From DASZQL01 sp964391865 (GTDB lineage: Bacteria > Planctomycetota > Phycisphaerae > Phycisphaerales > UBA1924): a stretch of 64,000 bases of DNA. Shown piece by piece: positions 36,654-45,404 of the stretch; the stretch's first letter is position 1, and each line of letters starts with the position of its first letter. The DNA lies in contig CAYMNQ010000001.1 in NCBI GenBank assembly GCA_964391865.1, positions 62,001 through 126,000 on the forward strand, written 5' to 3'. Under the pieces are notes generated by a model. It ran no database searches and was not told where the DNA came from. It was given only the letters and a program-made list of their open reading frames with translations. Position numbers and translations under genes: made by a program.

Positions 36654-37760
36654 GTGAGCGCCGCGGCCTCTCCATGCTCTTCGCACTCATCCCCCTTGCC
36701 GCCGCTCGCCGGGGCTCGCTTTGTGATCGGCACGCCCTTCGGCGAGGGCGGCGGCGGGAACGCCGGCGGGGCGATCGCGGTAGTCCAACTCATCGCGGGC
36801 AGTGCGGCGGAGCTTGAAGCCATCGCGGCGCGGCTCGCGCTTCCGTTGCCGAGGGTCGGCGGGCGAGCGCTGCGGCGGGTGCTCGATGTTGACGACGCGG
36901 TGTTGGCGCGCGTGACTGATCGCTCGCTGCTGATCACGCCGCACGGCGGGGGATTGATCCTGCGTCGGCTCGCGGAAGCGCTGGAATCGCGGGGGATTCC
37001 GCGGGTTTCGGGCGATGCGGTGCCGGTGAATGAGTTGTACCCGGAGGCCGCGGATGAACTGGAAGCGCAGATGCTGCGGGCGCTCTCGCGCGCGGCAAGC
37101 CCGCTGGCGATCGGCGTGCTGCTGCGTCAGCCGGCGTTGTGGCGGGCGCACCGCGCTTCGCCGCGCGCGAGCGAAGCGGAGATCGTTGCGCACTCGCGCG
37201 CGATGAACCGGCTGCTGGAGATGCCGACGGTCGCCGCCGTCGGCGCGCCGAACATCGGGAAGAGCACACTGCTGAACGCGCTGGCGCGACGCGAAGCGGC
37301 GCTGGTCGCCGATCAACCGGGGACGACGCGCGATCATGTCGGTGTGACGCTGGACCTCGCGGGGCTGGCGGTGCGATGGATCGACACGCCGGGGCTGACG
37401 GCGGAGTCGCTGGGGGCGGCGGCGCTCGACTCGGACGGGGCCACGAGCGATTGGGCGATCGACCACGCCGCCGCGGTTGCGGCGCTCGGCGTGATTCGGG
37501 GGGCGGACGTTGTGGTGTTGTGCGCTGATGGGACGAAGGAGTTCATCGATCCGGCGGCGCTCGGCGTGTCGCGTGCGACGCCGGTGATCCGCTGTGCGAC
37601 GCGGGCTGATGTTGCCGCGGCGCGCGGGGGGGCGGATGTGGTCACCGCGGCCGCGCGGCGCGAGGGTATCGAAGCGCTGGCGATCGCGGTGCGCGGGGTG
37701 TTGGTGCCCGATTCTCATCTCGAATCGAACGTGCCGTGGCGGTTCGACCCCGCGCTCTGA
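36654..37760 (+). CDS. Reduced MnmE-like GTPase
   Basis: 368 aa. A short N-terminal region recalls the folate-binding TrmE domain (GGAIAVVQL, LLITPHGGGLILRRL). The G domain follows with G1 GAPNIGKST, G2 GTTRD and G3 DTPG, all as in MnmE; G4 is degenerate (CATRADV in place of NKxD). The protein ends without the C-terminal C-[IV]-G-K motif whose Cys is needed for tRNA wobble-uridine modification by MnmE-MnmG. MnmE is usually ~450 aa. It could be a divergent paralogue with another role. GTG start with GAGGAG 7 nt upstream, embedded in the end of coaX. Confidence 0.75.
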   Translation: MSAAASPCSSHSSPLPPLAGARFVIGTPFGEGGGGNAGGAIAVVQLIAGSAAELEAIAARLALPLPRVGGRALRRVLDVDDAVLARVTDRSLLITPHGGGLILRRLAEALESRGIPRVSGDAVPVNELYPEAADELEAQMLRALSRAASPLAIGVLLRQPALWRAHRASPRASEAEIVAHSRAMNRLLEMPTVAAVGAPNIGKSTLLNALARREAALVADQPGTTRDHVGVTLDLAGLAVRWIDTPGLTAESLGAAALDSDGATSDWAIDHAAAVAALGVIRGADVVVLCADGTKEFIDPAALGVSRATPVIRCATRADVAAARGGADVVTAAARREGIEALAIAVRGVLVPDSHLESNVPWRFDPAL

Positions 37761-37896
37761 ATGAACCGAAGGAGCCGTGCGGCGTCTGCGTCGGAATTCC
37801 GCTCGCTTTCTGTTCGGTCGATTTTCCGGTATCCTTGCCGACCCGGCTCGGCGGCCTGTCCGCCGGCCCGATCCATGATTCGAAAGGCGACGAGCG

Positions 37897-38841
37897 ATGG
37901 CTGAGCAGCAGCGCGATCAGAACTCACCCCAGGGACAGATCCAGGTCGGCGCGGGTCTTCAGGAATCGCGCCTCAATACGGACCTGATCGCGTTTCTTCA
38001 GAAGTACGGCTCGCCGGTGCTGACCGTCGTGCTGGTGCTCGTGCTGGCGTATGTCGGGTGGGTGAAGTATTCGCAGCACTTGGCGCAGAAAAAGGACACG
38101 GCGTTCGTGAACTACGGCGCCGCCCGCGCTGACTTCGGGACCGACGGCGTGCTGACGGGCAGCCCGGACAACCTGTTCCGCATCGCGGATGAGAGTCGTG
38201 GGCAGGGCGCGGTGTGGGAACTGGCGACGCTGGACGCGGCGGACATTTGTCTTGCGGCAGCGCGTCGCGGGATCGCGGCGGGCGCGGACCTCGCGAACCC
38301 GCAGCCGACGGACTATCTGACCGACGAGCAGAAGACTGAACTGATCAAGAAGGCCGATGAGGCGTACCGCAAGGTGCTCGACGCGACTGTCAACACGCCG
38401 TCGAAGGCGCCGATCGCGTTGCGGGCGCGCTGGGGCCTCTCATCGACCGCGGCGAGCCTGGGCGAGATGGACCGCGCGAAGGCGGTGCTGAGCGAGATCG
38501 TCACGGCGGCGGAGGGCAAGGGGATGGAGTATCAGGCCGCGGTGGCGAAGCGTCGCGCGGAGCTGTTCGCGTCGATGGGCCCATCGCCCAAGATGTTCCT
38601 CGAGTCGGAGCTGCCGGAGTCGGCGCGCGTGCCGAAGCCGATCGCGCAGCCCGCGCCGGGGCAACCGATCAAGATCGAGGGGATGGATCAGCCGATCATG
38701 ATCCCGACGCCGACGCCGGACGGCACGACTCCGCCGGTGGTTCCCGTTCCCGCGCCGCCGCCCGCGCCGTCGCAGGGTGAGCCGAAGCCAGCAGAGACTC
38801 CCGCCACGCCGCCGACTGGTGAGCCGGCGAAGCCGCAGTAA
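37897..38841 (+). CDS. Membrane-anchored TPR-like protein
   Basis: 314 aa. One membrane helix (about residues 38-58, GSPVLTVVLVLVLAYVGWV) with a short cytoplasmic N-terminus, then a helical region resembling the TPR-like domain of YfgM-type proteins (ADEAYRKVLDATVNTPSKAPIALRARWGLSSTAASLGEMDRA), and a Pro-rich tail (PTPTPDG...APPPAPSQGE). Likely faces the periplasm. AAAGGCGA precedes the ATG; a TATCCT box lies ~60 nt upstream, and a CGGCGG/CCGCCG hairpin sits between them in the leader. Confidence 0.6.
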   Translation: MAEQQRDQNSPQGQIQVGAGLQESRLNTDLIAFLQKYGSPVLTVVLVLVLAYVGWVKYSQHLAQKKDTAFVNYGAARADFGTDGVLTGSPDNLFRIADESRGQGAVWELATLDAADICLAAARRGIAAGADLANPQPTDYLTDEQKTELIKKADEAYRKVLDATVNTPSKAPIALRARWGLSSTAASLGEMDRAKAVLSEIVTAAEGKGMEYQAAVAKRRAELFASMGPSPKMFLESELPESARVPKPIAQPAPGQPIKIEGMDQPIMIPTPTPDGTTPPVVPVPAPPPAPSQGEPKPAETPATPPTGEPAKPQ

Positions 38842-38978
38842 TCGCAGTCGAGCCGACCGAGCACGGCCTTGTGTGTGACCGGTGCTCGTTGGAATTCGGC
38901 GAACGCACCGCACTGACCTGCATGAACAGGTCGGTAGCACGGGGTGCGCCGCGTCACGATTGATGGAACCCGCGCGAG
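38842..38978. other. Spacer with two stem-loops before rluD
   Basis: 137 bp with GAGCAC..GTGCTC near 38863-38887 and ACTGACCTG / CAGGTCGGT (38912-38935). These may terminate the upstream gene. No T-tract. Confidence 0.35.
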
Positions 38979-40274
38979 ATGCCGACCGACGCCGCGCCAG
39001 ATCGCGACCCCGCACCGGCCGCCGGCGATGAGTTCTCGCGCGACCTGATCCTGCCGGGCGGGAAGGTAGACCCCGAAGCGATCCGCCGCGTCGCCGAAGC
39101 CGACGAGGAAACCTCCGAGGAAGAGCGGCTCGTCCATGTGACGTTCGAGCTGTCGCGCGATCTCGATAAGCGGCTGGACAAGTACCTCACCGACCGCATC
39201 ACGTTCATGAGCCGGAACCAGCTCCAGAAGCTGATCGATGTCGGCGGCGTGAAGGTGAACGGGCGGCAGCCGAAGGCGGCGACGAAGCTGCGCTTGGGCG
39301 ACAAGGTCGAGGTGGATGTCCCGCCCCCGCCGCCGACGGAGATCCAGCCGGAGAACATCCCGCTGGAGGTGCTGTACGAGGACGATCACATCATCGTCAT
39401 CAATAAGCAGTCGGACCTGATCGTCCACCCGGCGCGGAGCCACCTGAAGGGCACGCTGCTCAATGCGCTGGTGTACCACTTTCAGAACGCCGCAGGCGCG
39501 AATCCCACCGTCGCCGCCGCGCCGAATTCCGATTCTTCGCCGCACCCCGCAAGCCGCAAGCCGCAAGCCGCGCTCTCGTCCGTCGGCAAGGAATTCGCCC
39601 GCCCCGGCGTGATCCACCGGCTCGACCGGCACACGTCGGGCGTGATGGTCGTGGGCAAGAGCGACGAAGCGCACTGGCTGCTCGCTCGCCAGTTCGAGCA
39701 CCGCACGGTCGACAAGCGCTACCTCGCGCTGGTGCAGGGTGTGATCGAGTCGGACGCCGACGTGATTGACCAGCCGATCGGACCGCACCCGAGCCGCGCG
39801 AAGGGACTGCGCGAGAAAATGGTGGTGCGGCACGACGAGTTCGGCAAGAACGCCGTCACGATCTACCGTGTGCGCGAGCGGTACCCCGCGCCGCCGCCGC
39901 ACGCCGATGTCTCCATGTTCCCGCCCGGCGCGCTGAAGCAAGGGTTCACGCTCGTTGAACTCGAACTGAAGACCGGGCGCACTCACCAGATCCGAGTGCA
40001 TCTCTCGCACCTCGGCTATCCGATCGCGGGCGACGACATGTACGGCGGGCGCGTGATCGACGGGTGGATGACGCGGCAGGCGCTGCACGCCACGCTGCTG
40101 GGGTTCAAGCATCCGACCACGCACCAGCCGATGGTCTTCACCGCGCCGGTGCCGGGGGACATCACGCGGCTGGTCGGGCAACTTCGACAGATGAAGCCGG
40201 CGGGCGTGCCGGATCGTGCGGTGCCGGGGGCGACGGTGGATCTGGAGCGGGCGATTACATCGCCGAGCCGGTGA
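38979..40274 (+). CDS. RluD-family pseudouridine synthase
   Basis: 431 aa. S4 RNA-binding domain at about residues 58-110 (RLDKYLTDRITFMSRNQLQKLI), then the catalytic domain: LEVLYEDDHIIVINK, RPGVIHRLDRHTSGVMVV with the active-site Asp (about residue 215), and LKTGRTHQIRVHLSHLGYPI. Converts uridine to pseudouridine in rRNA, probably large-subunit sites. Residues ~174-204 are an extra Ala/Pro/Ser/Lys stretch, including four 7-bp repeats, in a loop before the catalytic motif. Family normal length is ~320 aa; the extra length is at the N-terminus and in this loop. The end overlaps the convergent zinc-ribbon gene by 20 bp. Confidence 0.9.
   Translation: MPTDAAPDRDPAPAAGDEFSRDLILPGGKVDPEAIRRVAEADEETSEEERLVHVTFELSRDLDKRLDKYLTDRITFMSRNQLQKLIDVGGVKVNGRQPKAATKLRLGDKVEVDVPPPPPTEIQPENIPLEVLYEDDHIIVINKQSDLIVHPARSHLKGTLLNALVYHFQNAAGANPTVAAAPNSDSSPHPASRKPQAALSSVGKEFARPGVIHRLDRHTSGVMVVGKSDEAHWLLARQFEHRTVDKRYLALVQGVIESDADVIDQPIGPHPSRAKGLREKMVVRHDEFGKNAVTIYRVRERYPAPPPHADVSMFPPGALKQGFTLVELELKTGRTHQIRVHLSHLGYPIAGDDMYGGRVIDGWMTRQALHATLLGFKHPTTHQPMVFTAPVPGDITRLVGQLRQMKPAGVPDRAVPGATVDLERAITSPSR
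39544..39571. repeat. In-frame heptamer repeat in rluD-like gene
   Basis: Four 7-bp units: ACCCCGC followed by three AAGCCGC. Same unit family as 27685-27726 and 58586-58648. Confidence 0.75.
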
Positions 40275-40617
40275 GCACCGCGGCGGCGGCAACGCAGAGC
40301 AGCGCGGCGAGGGCGAACTCGAACACTCTCCACAGGCGCGAGCGGGCTGGCGTCACGCACGCTGAACCGCACTCGGATCGCGTGGCGAGGGCGTCACCGC
40401 GCGGGCGTGTGCGCGAGCGCGCGGCGGCGGGTTCGATCCCCTCCATCTCCGCGTACGACCGCGGCGGGCGGGCGTATAAATCCGCCCCGCAGCAGTGGCA
40501 TTCGTAGACCAACTGAGAGGCGCGATGGGTCGGCTGCAACTCCGCCCCCGCGTGCCCGCAGGTGAGGCACATCCGGGTGTGGATTGTCGGGCGGCCGCTC
40601 TGAACAAGCCGAGCCAT
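40255..40617 (-). CDS. Small zinc-ribbon protein with C-terminal membrane helix
   Basis: 120 aa. Two CxxC pairs (CLTCGHAG and CHCCGAD, 19 residues apart) form a likely zinc ribbon; a C-terminal hydrophobic helix (FEFALAALLCVAAAAVLTG) suggests tail anchoring. No family name. A TATATT box lies 6 nt upstream of the ATG. Convergent with the rluD-like gene, overlapping it by 20 bp. Confidence 0.55.
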   Translation of the reverse strand: MARLVQSGRPTIHTRMCLTCGHAGAELQPTHRASQLVYECHCCGADLYARPPRSYAEMEGIEPAAARSRTRPRGDALATRSECGSACVTPARSRLWRVFEFALAALLCVAAAAVLTGSAM

Positions 40618-40623
40618 GCAGCG

Positions 40624-40629
40624 AATATA
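40624..40629 (-). promoter_or_regulatory. -10 box of zinc-ribbon gene (leaderless geometry)
   Basis: TATATT on the minus strand, ending 6 nt before the ATG at 40617. Confidence 0.5.
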
Positions 40630-40747
40630 CCCCCGCGCCCGCCCGGTGCCAGTGCCGAACGGACCGATTCGCGTGGTTTTTTGCGTCCGAGTCCTGTTCG
40701 TATCCGCCCCGCTATCGTGGGGGAATGCCCCCGGAGTCTCCATCCCA

Positions 40748-41395
40748 ATGACCCCTACGCCGCGAGAGCGATTCGCCGCGATGCTTCGCGCCGTCGCTGC
40801 CCCGGCGATTGGCTTGCCGGAGATCGGGCCGCGCCCGGCGATGGCGCGGCCGTTCATGCGCTGGCGTGCCGCCCGGCGCGGGACTGTCGCGCAGTGGACC
40901 GGGCTTGACGCGGCGGGGACCACCGGGGCTGCACCCCCGGCGGAGGAACTGCTGTGGGCGGCTCTGGTTGATCCGTCGGTGGATGTGGACGCGGTGCTCG
41001 CGTCGCTGCGCGGCGGGTCGATCCGGCGCACCGCGGCTGATGCCGGCGCGCTGATGCCGCAGGGCTTATTCCGCGCGATCGAGGTGTGGACCGACTCGGA
41101 ACTCTCGGCGTTGCACGCGCTGGCGTGGCTGGCCCTGCGGCGATCTCGCGCGGACTGGTCGGGCGCGGTCGCCGCTGCGCTCCGCTGGCATCTCGACAAC
41201 ACGCAGCCCGACAACGCGACGAATTACCCGTGGGCGATCCACCTCTTCGCCGACTTCGCGGAGCGTCACGCGAACGCGGAGGCGCGGCTGTTCAGCGAAA
41301 CACTGCTGCACAACTGCCGGACCGGGGGCGGCGGGGTCCCCACGGCCCTGGCGGCGGAGATTCTGATGGATGCGGCGGAGTATCTCGGCGAATAG
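40748..41395 (+). CDS. Hypothetical protein
   Basis: 215 aa, soluble, Ala/Arg/Leu-rich and mostly helical by composition, with several Trp residues (ALAWLALRRSRADWSGAVAAALRWHL). No recognised domain. ATG at 40748 follows CGGAGTC; the region upstream to 40616 is open but non-coding in character. Divergent from the zinc-ribbon gene and convergent with the CYTH gene. Confidence 0.55.
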   Translation: MTPTPRERFAAMLRAVAAPAIGLPEIGPRPAMARPFMRWRAARRGTVAQWTGLDAAGTTGAAPPAEELLWAALVDPSVDVDAVLASLRGGSIRRTAADAGALMPQGLFRAIEVWTDSELSALHALAWLALRRSRADWSGAVAAALRWHLDNTQPDNATNYPWAIHLFADFAERHANAEARLFSETLLHNCRTGGGGVPTALAAEILMDAAEYLGE

Positions 41396-41416
41396 CGAAG
41401 TCGATCGCGACGCGTC

Positions 41417-41959
41417 TTATGCCGCGCCCTCGCGGCTCTCGATCTCCCCTGCCATCATGTCGCAGTAGCCCGTGGCGATCGATTCGCCCAGCGCGGGTGT
41501 CAGCCGCGCCCGCAACTGCCCGATCACCTCGTGGCACTTGCCGACGTGCTGCCAGGGAGTGACGAGCGCTTGCAATTCGATGAAGCTGCCCAGCCCCTCG
41601 ACCGTGTCGACGTGGATGTGGATGCCCTCGAACATCCACACTTCGCGCGTCTTCTCGATCACCATCCAGACGGGCAGCGGCTGCGGGCCGAACTTGGCGG
41701 CGGCTTCTTCCTCGCCGTAGATCTGGAAGTGGCTGAGCTTGGGCTTGATGCGGTCCTGCCGGTGGTAGAAGACGAACTCGGTGGGCTCGTCAGCGGACTC
41801 GCGTTTCTTGAGCCGCCCGTCGTTGATCTTGAAGTACGTGTCGCGCTGTTTCATCGCAGTGATGAAGCGAGCACCCATGCGGCTGAGAATAATCTTCCCC
41901 AGCGCGGGATCGCGCAGTTCACACTTGTACTCGACGTTTTGCACGGCAGCCGCAAGCAT
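41417..41959 (-). CDS. CYTH-domain protein (class IV cyclase-like)
   Basis: 180 aa, one CYTH domain. The N-terminal metal/triphosphate signature is present as NVEYKCELRD, followed by QRDTYFKINDGRLKKRES, VWMVIEKTREVWMFEGIHIHVDTVEGLGSFIELQ, all matching the class IV adenylate cyclase / thiamine triphosphatase tunnel fold. Enzyme activity (cAMP synthesis or triphosphate hydrolysis) cannot be decided from sequence. Located 118 nt downstream of ligA on the same strand. Confidence 0.82.
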   Translation of the reverse strand: MLAAAVQNVEYKCELRDPALGKIILSRMGARFITAMKQRDTYFKINDGRLKKRESADEPTEFVFYHRQDRIKPKLSHFQIYGEEEAAAKFGPQPLPVWMVIEKTREVWMFEGIHIHVDTVEGLGSFIELQALVTPWQHVGKCHEVIGQLRARLTPALGESIATGYCDMMAGEIESREGAA

Positions 41960-42077
41960 CGGCCCGCCGATGCCCCACCCTGAAAAGTTTGCTCCCCCGA
42001 TCGGGAGATCGCGCCCGTTCGGGCGGAACCGCAGGGTGCAGGCTGTTCCGATGACGCCGAATCAAAGTCCGTGTTGG

Positions 42078-44285
42078 TTATTGCGCCCCGGCGGCGGCGA
42101 GTTCCTTCAGCAGCCGCGCCTCGTCCCAGACTTCGATGGACAGCTCGCGTGCCTTGTCGAGCTTTGACCCCGCCGACTCGCCGGCGATCACAACATCGGT
42201 CTTCTTTGAGACGCCGCCGGTGACCTTTGCGCCGAGGCGTTCGAGGATTTCCTTCAGGTCTTCGCGCTCATAGTTCTCCAGCGTGCCGGTGAGGACGATG
42301 GTCTTGCCGGCGAACACACTCGCGCCGCCTGAAGTGCCCTCCTGACTGCTGCCCGATCCCTGATCCGCGGCGGCTGTCCAATCCGGATTCTCCAGCGTCA
42401 ACCCCGCCCTACGGAGCGAGTCGAACGTCTTTTTCCCCGCGGCGGAGTGCAGGTATCGATGCACGACCTCCGCGCGTACCGGGCCGAAGCCCTCAACGGC
42501 TTCGATCTCTTCGGCGCTCGCCGCCGTCAGGTCTTCGATGGTCTTGAAGCGGCGCGCGAGCAGCTTGGCGTTCGCGACGCCGATGTGCCGGATGCCGAGC
42601 GAGCCGAGCACGCGCGCCAATGGGCGTGACTTCGCCGCCTCGACCCCGGCGAGCAGATTTTCGATTTTCTTCTCGCCCATGCGCTCGAGTTCGATCAGCG
42701 CCTCGCGGTGGCGGTCAAGATGAAAAATGTCGGCGAAGTGATTGAGCGGGATGGTGGATGACGCGCGGATCTGATCGATCGTCTTCTCGCCCAGCCCTTC
42801 GATATCCATCTGCTTCCGCCCGGTGAACCAGATGAGTTTCTCGCGGATCTGCGCGGGGCATTCGGGGTTCAGGCATCGGCGGCCGGTCTCGCGCCCGGCT
42901 TCGTCTTCCTCGCCGCCCTCGCGCTCGATCTCCACCGGCCCGCCGCACTCGGGGCATTTGTCGGGCGGCTGAACCTTGAGCCGTCGCTTCCGCTCGGGGC
43001 TCGCCGGATTCACCACCTCGATCACCTGCGGGATGATCTCGCCCGCTTTCTCAACGACGACGGTGTCCCCCTCGCGCAGGTCCTTCTCGGCGACCAGGCC
43101 GTAGTTGTGCAGCGTCGCGTGCTTCACGACTGTTCCCGCGAGCAACACCGGCTCCATCACCGCGCGGGGCGTGAGTTTGCCTGTCTTTCCCACCTGGTGC
43201 TCGACGCGGATGAGCGTTGTTGTCTTGCGCTCGGCGGGGTATTTGTAGGCGATGACCCACCGCGGGCTTTTGGTCGTCACACCGAGGGCGGCCTGCTGCG
43301 CGAAGGAGTTCACGCGCACGACCATGCCGTCGATCATGTAGGGGAGCGCGTGCCGGTGCTGATCGAACTCTTCAATCGCGCGGACCACGCCGTCCGCGTC
43401 GTTCGCCAGCGTTGCTTCATTCGTGGGCATGCCCAGCGCGCGGAGTTGATCGAGGAACCCGGCGTAGCTCTCGGCCCAGTCGGCGGGGATCACTTCGCCG
43501 CGCCCGTGCGCGATGAACCCCAGCCGGCGCTGCGCCACGATCGTCGAATCGAGCGATTTCAGCGTCCCCGCGCACGAATTCCGCGGGTTCATGAAGACCT
43601 CTTCGCCCGCCGCCTCGCGTTCCTCGTTGATGCGTACGAACTCGGCAGTCGGGATGTACGCCTCGCCGCGCACTTCGAGCACGTCGGGGACACTGACTCC
43701 GTTCGTCGATTGCAGCGTCAGCGGCACCGCGCGGATCGCGCGGATGTTGTGCGTGACGTCGTCGCCCCTGGTCCCGTCGCCGCGCGTGACGGCGTGGACC
43801 AGCACGCCTTTCTCGTAGCGGATCGAGATCGCCACGCCGTCGATCTTTGGATCGCATGCGAACGCAATACTCCCTCCCCCACCGGGGGAGGGCCGGGGAG
43901 AGGGGTTCTTCGCTTTCGCACCAGCCTGCGCCGCGCCGAACAATCCTGGTTGCGCGTCGCCCTCACCAGCCATCCCCCTTTCCACGCGCGCCACCCACGC
44001 GCGAACTTCCGCCTCGTTGTATGTGTTGTCGATGCTGAGCATCGGCACGCGGTGCGCGACGGCCCGGAACTTGTCGATCACCTCGCCGCCGACGCGTTTG
44101 GTGGGGCTGTTTTCGTCGGCGAACTCCGGGTGCTCCGCCTCCAGCCGCGCCAGCTCGGCGAGCTTCTCATCGAACTCCTGATCGGAAATGAACGGCGCGT
44201 GCTCGACGTAGTACGCCCGGTTGGCGCGGTGGAGCACGTCGCGGAGTTGCTCGATCGTGGCTTTAGCGTTCTTCTTCGATTCCAC
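42078..44285 (-). CDS. ligA: NAD-dependent DNA ligase
   Basis: 735 aa from GTG 44285 (GGAG 6 nt upstream); a TTG at 44321 would add 12 residues. All domains present: Ia (YYVEHAPFISDQEFD), adenylation domain with the nucleotide-attacking Lys in CDPKIDGVAI (about residue 146), OB fold, four-Cys zinc finger (CPECGG...CLNPECPAQ), helix-hairpin-helix region and C-terminal BRCT (about 655-735, GKTIVLTGTLENYEREDLKEI). An extra ~25 residues (KNPSPRPSPGGGGS) precede the Lys motif and are encoded by a palindromic repeat. Seals nicks in replication and repair. Confidence 0.96.
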   Translation of the reverse strand: MESKKNAKATIEQLRDVLHRANRAYYVEHAPFISDQEFDEKLAELARLEAEHPEFADENSPTKRVGGEVIDKFRAVAHRVPMLSIDNTYNEAEVRAWVARVERGMAGEGDAQPGLFGAAQAGAKAKNPSPRPSPGGGGSIAFACDPKIDGVAISIRYEKGVLVHAVTRGDGTRGDDVTHNIRAIRAVPLTLQSTNGVSVPDVLEVRGEAYIPTAEFVRINEEREAAGEEVFMNPRNSCAGTLKSLDSTIVAQRRLGFIAHGRGEVIPADWAESYAGFLDQLRALGMPTNEATLANDADGVVRAIEEFDQHRHALPYMIDGMVVRVNSFAQQAALGVTTKSPRWVIAYKYPAERKTTTLIRVEHQVGKTGKLTPRAVMEPVLLAGTVVKHATLHNYGLVAEKDLREGDTVVVEKAGEIIPQVIEVVNPASPERKRRLKVQPPDKCPECGGPVEIEREGGEEDEAGRETGRRCLNPECPAQIREKLIWFTGRKQMDIEGLGEKTIDQIRASSTIPLNHFADIFHLDRHREALIELERMGEKKIENLLAGVEAAKSRPLARVLGSLGIRHIGVANAKLLARRFKTIEDLTAASAEEIEAVEGFGPVRAEVVHRYLHSAAGKKTFDSLRRAGLTLENPDWTAAADQGSGSSQEGTSGGASVFAGKTIVLTGTLENYEREDLKEILERLGAKVTGGVSKKTDVVIAGESAGSKLDKARELSIEVWDEARLLKELAAAGAQ
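43866..43905. repeat. Palindromic repeat inside ligA
   Basis: Contains CTCCC, a GC-rich loop and AGGGCCGGGGAGAGGGG on the plus strand; the same core as the DUF58-gene element but opposite relative to the direction of translation. Read through in frame. Confidence 0.65.
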
Positions 44286-44344
44286 GCGCAACTCCGGGGT
44301 GGCAGGATTCCGCTCTGGCAAGCATGCGCATCGGGCTTCACTTC

Positions 44345-44372
44345 GGCATGCTTCTCAAAGCAGAAGCATGCC
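44345..44372. repeat. GGCATGCTTC hairpin between ligA and folD
   Basis: Perfect 11-bp stem GGCATGCTTCT / AGAAGCATGCC with a 6-nt loop. Related hairpins occur in kdsB (54471-54494) and in Y3 (18208). Confidence 0.7.
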
Positions 44373-44386
44373 ACACGGCGAGCGTG

Positions 44387-44392
44387 TATCGT
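44387..44392 (+). promoter_or_regulatory. -10 box of folD-like gene (leaderless geometry)
   Basis: TATCGT ends 6 nt before the ATG at 44399. Confidence 0.4.
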
Positions 44393-44398
44393 AAACCC

Positions 44399-45265
44399 AT
44401 GCCCGCGAAGTTGATCGACGGCAAAGCCCTGGGCGAGCAGTACCGCCGGCACATCGCCGAGCGGGCGGCGGCGATCCGCTCCCGCGGCCGTGCGGTCCGG
44501 CTCGACGCCGTCCTCGCCGCCAGCGAGGGCGATTCCGCCGCGCGCGTGTACGCCGAGAACCAGGGCAAGATGTGCCGCGAGCTGGGCATCGACTACGAAC
44601 TGCACGAACTGCCCCCCGGCGCGACGGAGGATGATGTCGCCGGGCGTGTGCTGCTGCTCGGAACTCGTGACAACTGCCACGCGATCATGGTCCACATGCC
44701 GCTGCCCGTGGGCATGGACCCCTACCGCATCCAGTGCCTCATCGATGCGCGGAAAGACGTCGAGGGCGTAAACCCCGCGAACATCGGCAACATCGTCTAC
44801 GGGCGTTCGTCGCTCGTCCCCTGCACCGCGCTCGCGGTTCTCAAGATGATCGAGAGCACGGGCATTTCGCTGCGCGGCAAGTTCGCCGTGTGCGTTGGAG
44901 CTGGCGACATCGTGGGCAAGCCCATCGCCGTATTGCTCATGCGACATGAAGCGACGGTCGTCTCCTGCACCAAGCACACGTCGGGTATCACCGAGTTGAC
45001 GGGTCAAGCGGATATCCTCATCGCCGCCGCGGGCGTGCCGGGGCTGGTGAAGGGCGATTGGGTGAAACCCGGCGCGGTGGTGATCGACGTGGGGATCAAC
45101 CGCGTCATCGGACCGGACGGCAAAGCGCGGACCGTCGGCGATGTCGTGTTCGACGAAGTGAAAGCCGTTGCGGGCTGGCTCTCCCCGGTCCCCGGCGGGG
45201 TGGGGCCGATGACCGTGGCGATGCTGCTTGAGAACGTGATCGCGACGGCTGAAGGCCGGCCGTAG
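44399..45265 (+). CDS. folD: FolD-like methylene-tetrahydrofolate dehydrogenase
   Basis: 288 aa, full length. Overall FolD pattern is clear: N-terminal AKLIDGKALGEQ, Rossmann segment GKFAVCVGAGDIVGKPIAVLL, and C-terminal PVPGGVGPMTVAMLLENV. Aligned to E. coli FolD, Tyr50 is kept (Tyr51) but Lys54 is Gln55, Gln98 is His99 (VHMPLP) and Asp121 is Glu122 (KDVEG). The Lys is required for the cyclohydrolase step in studied enzymes, so this may be a dehydrogenase only, or act on a different C1 carrier. Catalyses C1-folate oxidation in the cytoplasm if active. Confidence 0.85.
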   Translation: MPAKLIDGKALGEQYRRHIAERAAAIRSRGRAVRLDAVLAASEGDSAARVYAENQGKMCRELGIDYELHELPPGATEDDVAGRVLLLGTRDNCHAIMVHMPLPVGMDPYRIQCLIDARKDVEGVNPANIGNIVYGRSSLVPCTALAVLKMIESTGISLRGKFAVCVGAGDIVGKPIAVLLMRHEATVVSCTKHTSGITELTGQADILIAAAGVPGLVKGDWVKPGAVVIDVGINRVIGPDGKARTVGDVVFDEVKAVAGWLSPVPGGVGPMTVAMLLENVIATAEGRP

Positions 45266-45404
45266 CAATCCGCGGACTGCATACCGCAAGACACAACGCA
45301 AGCATTTCCGCGCCCCGGCGTTGACTTGGGGGGGCGGGGTGACTTCGATTAGCATATTCGTGGGGTACTGACGCCCCTCGCCCCTTTTGCAAGGAACCGG
45401 AGCA

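Noticed and set aside
45321..45358. TTGACT...TAGCAT as a classic promoter for tatA
   Set aside because: Spacing between the two hexamers is about 23 bp, too long; only the TTGACT is mentioned as a weak hint.
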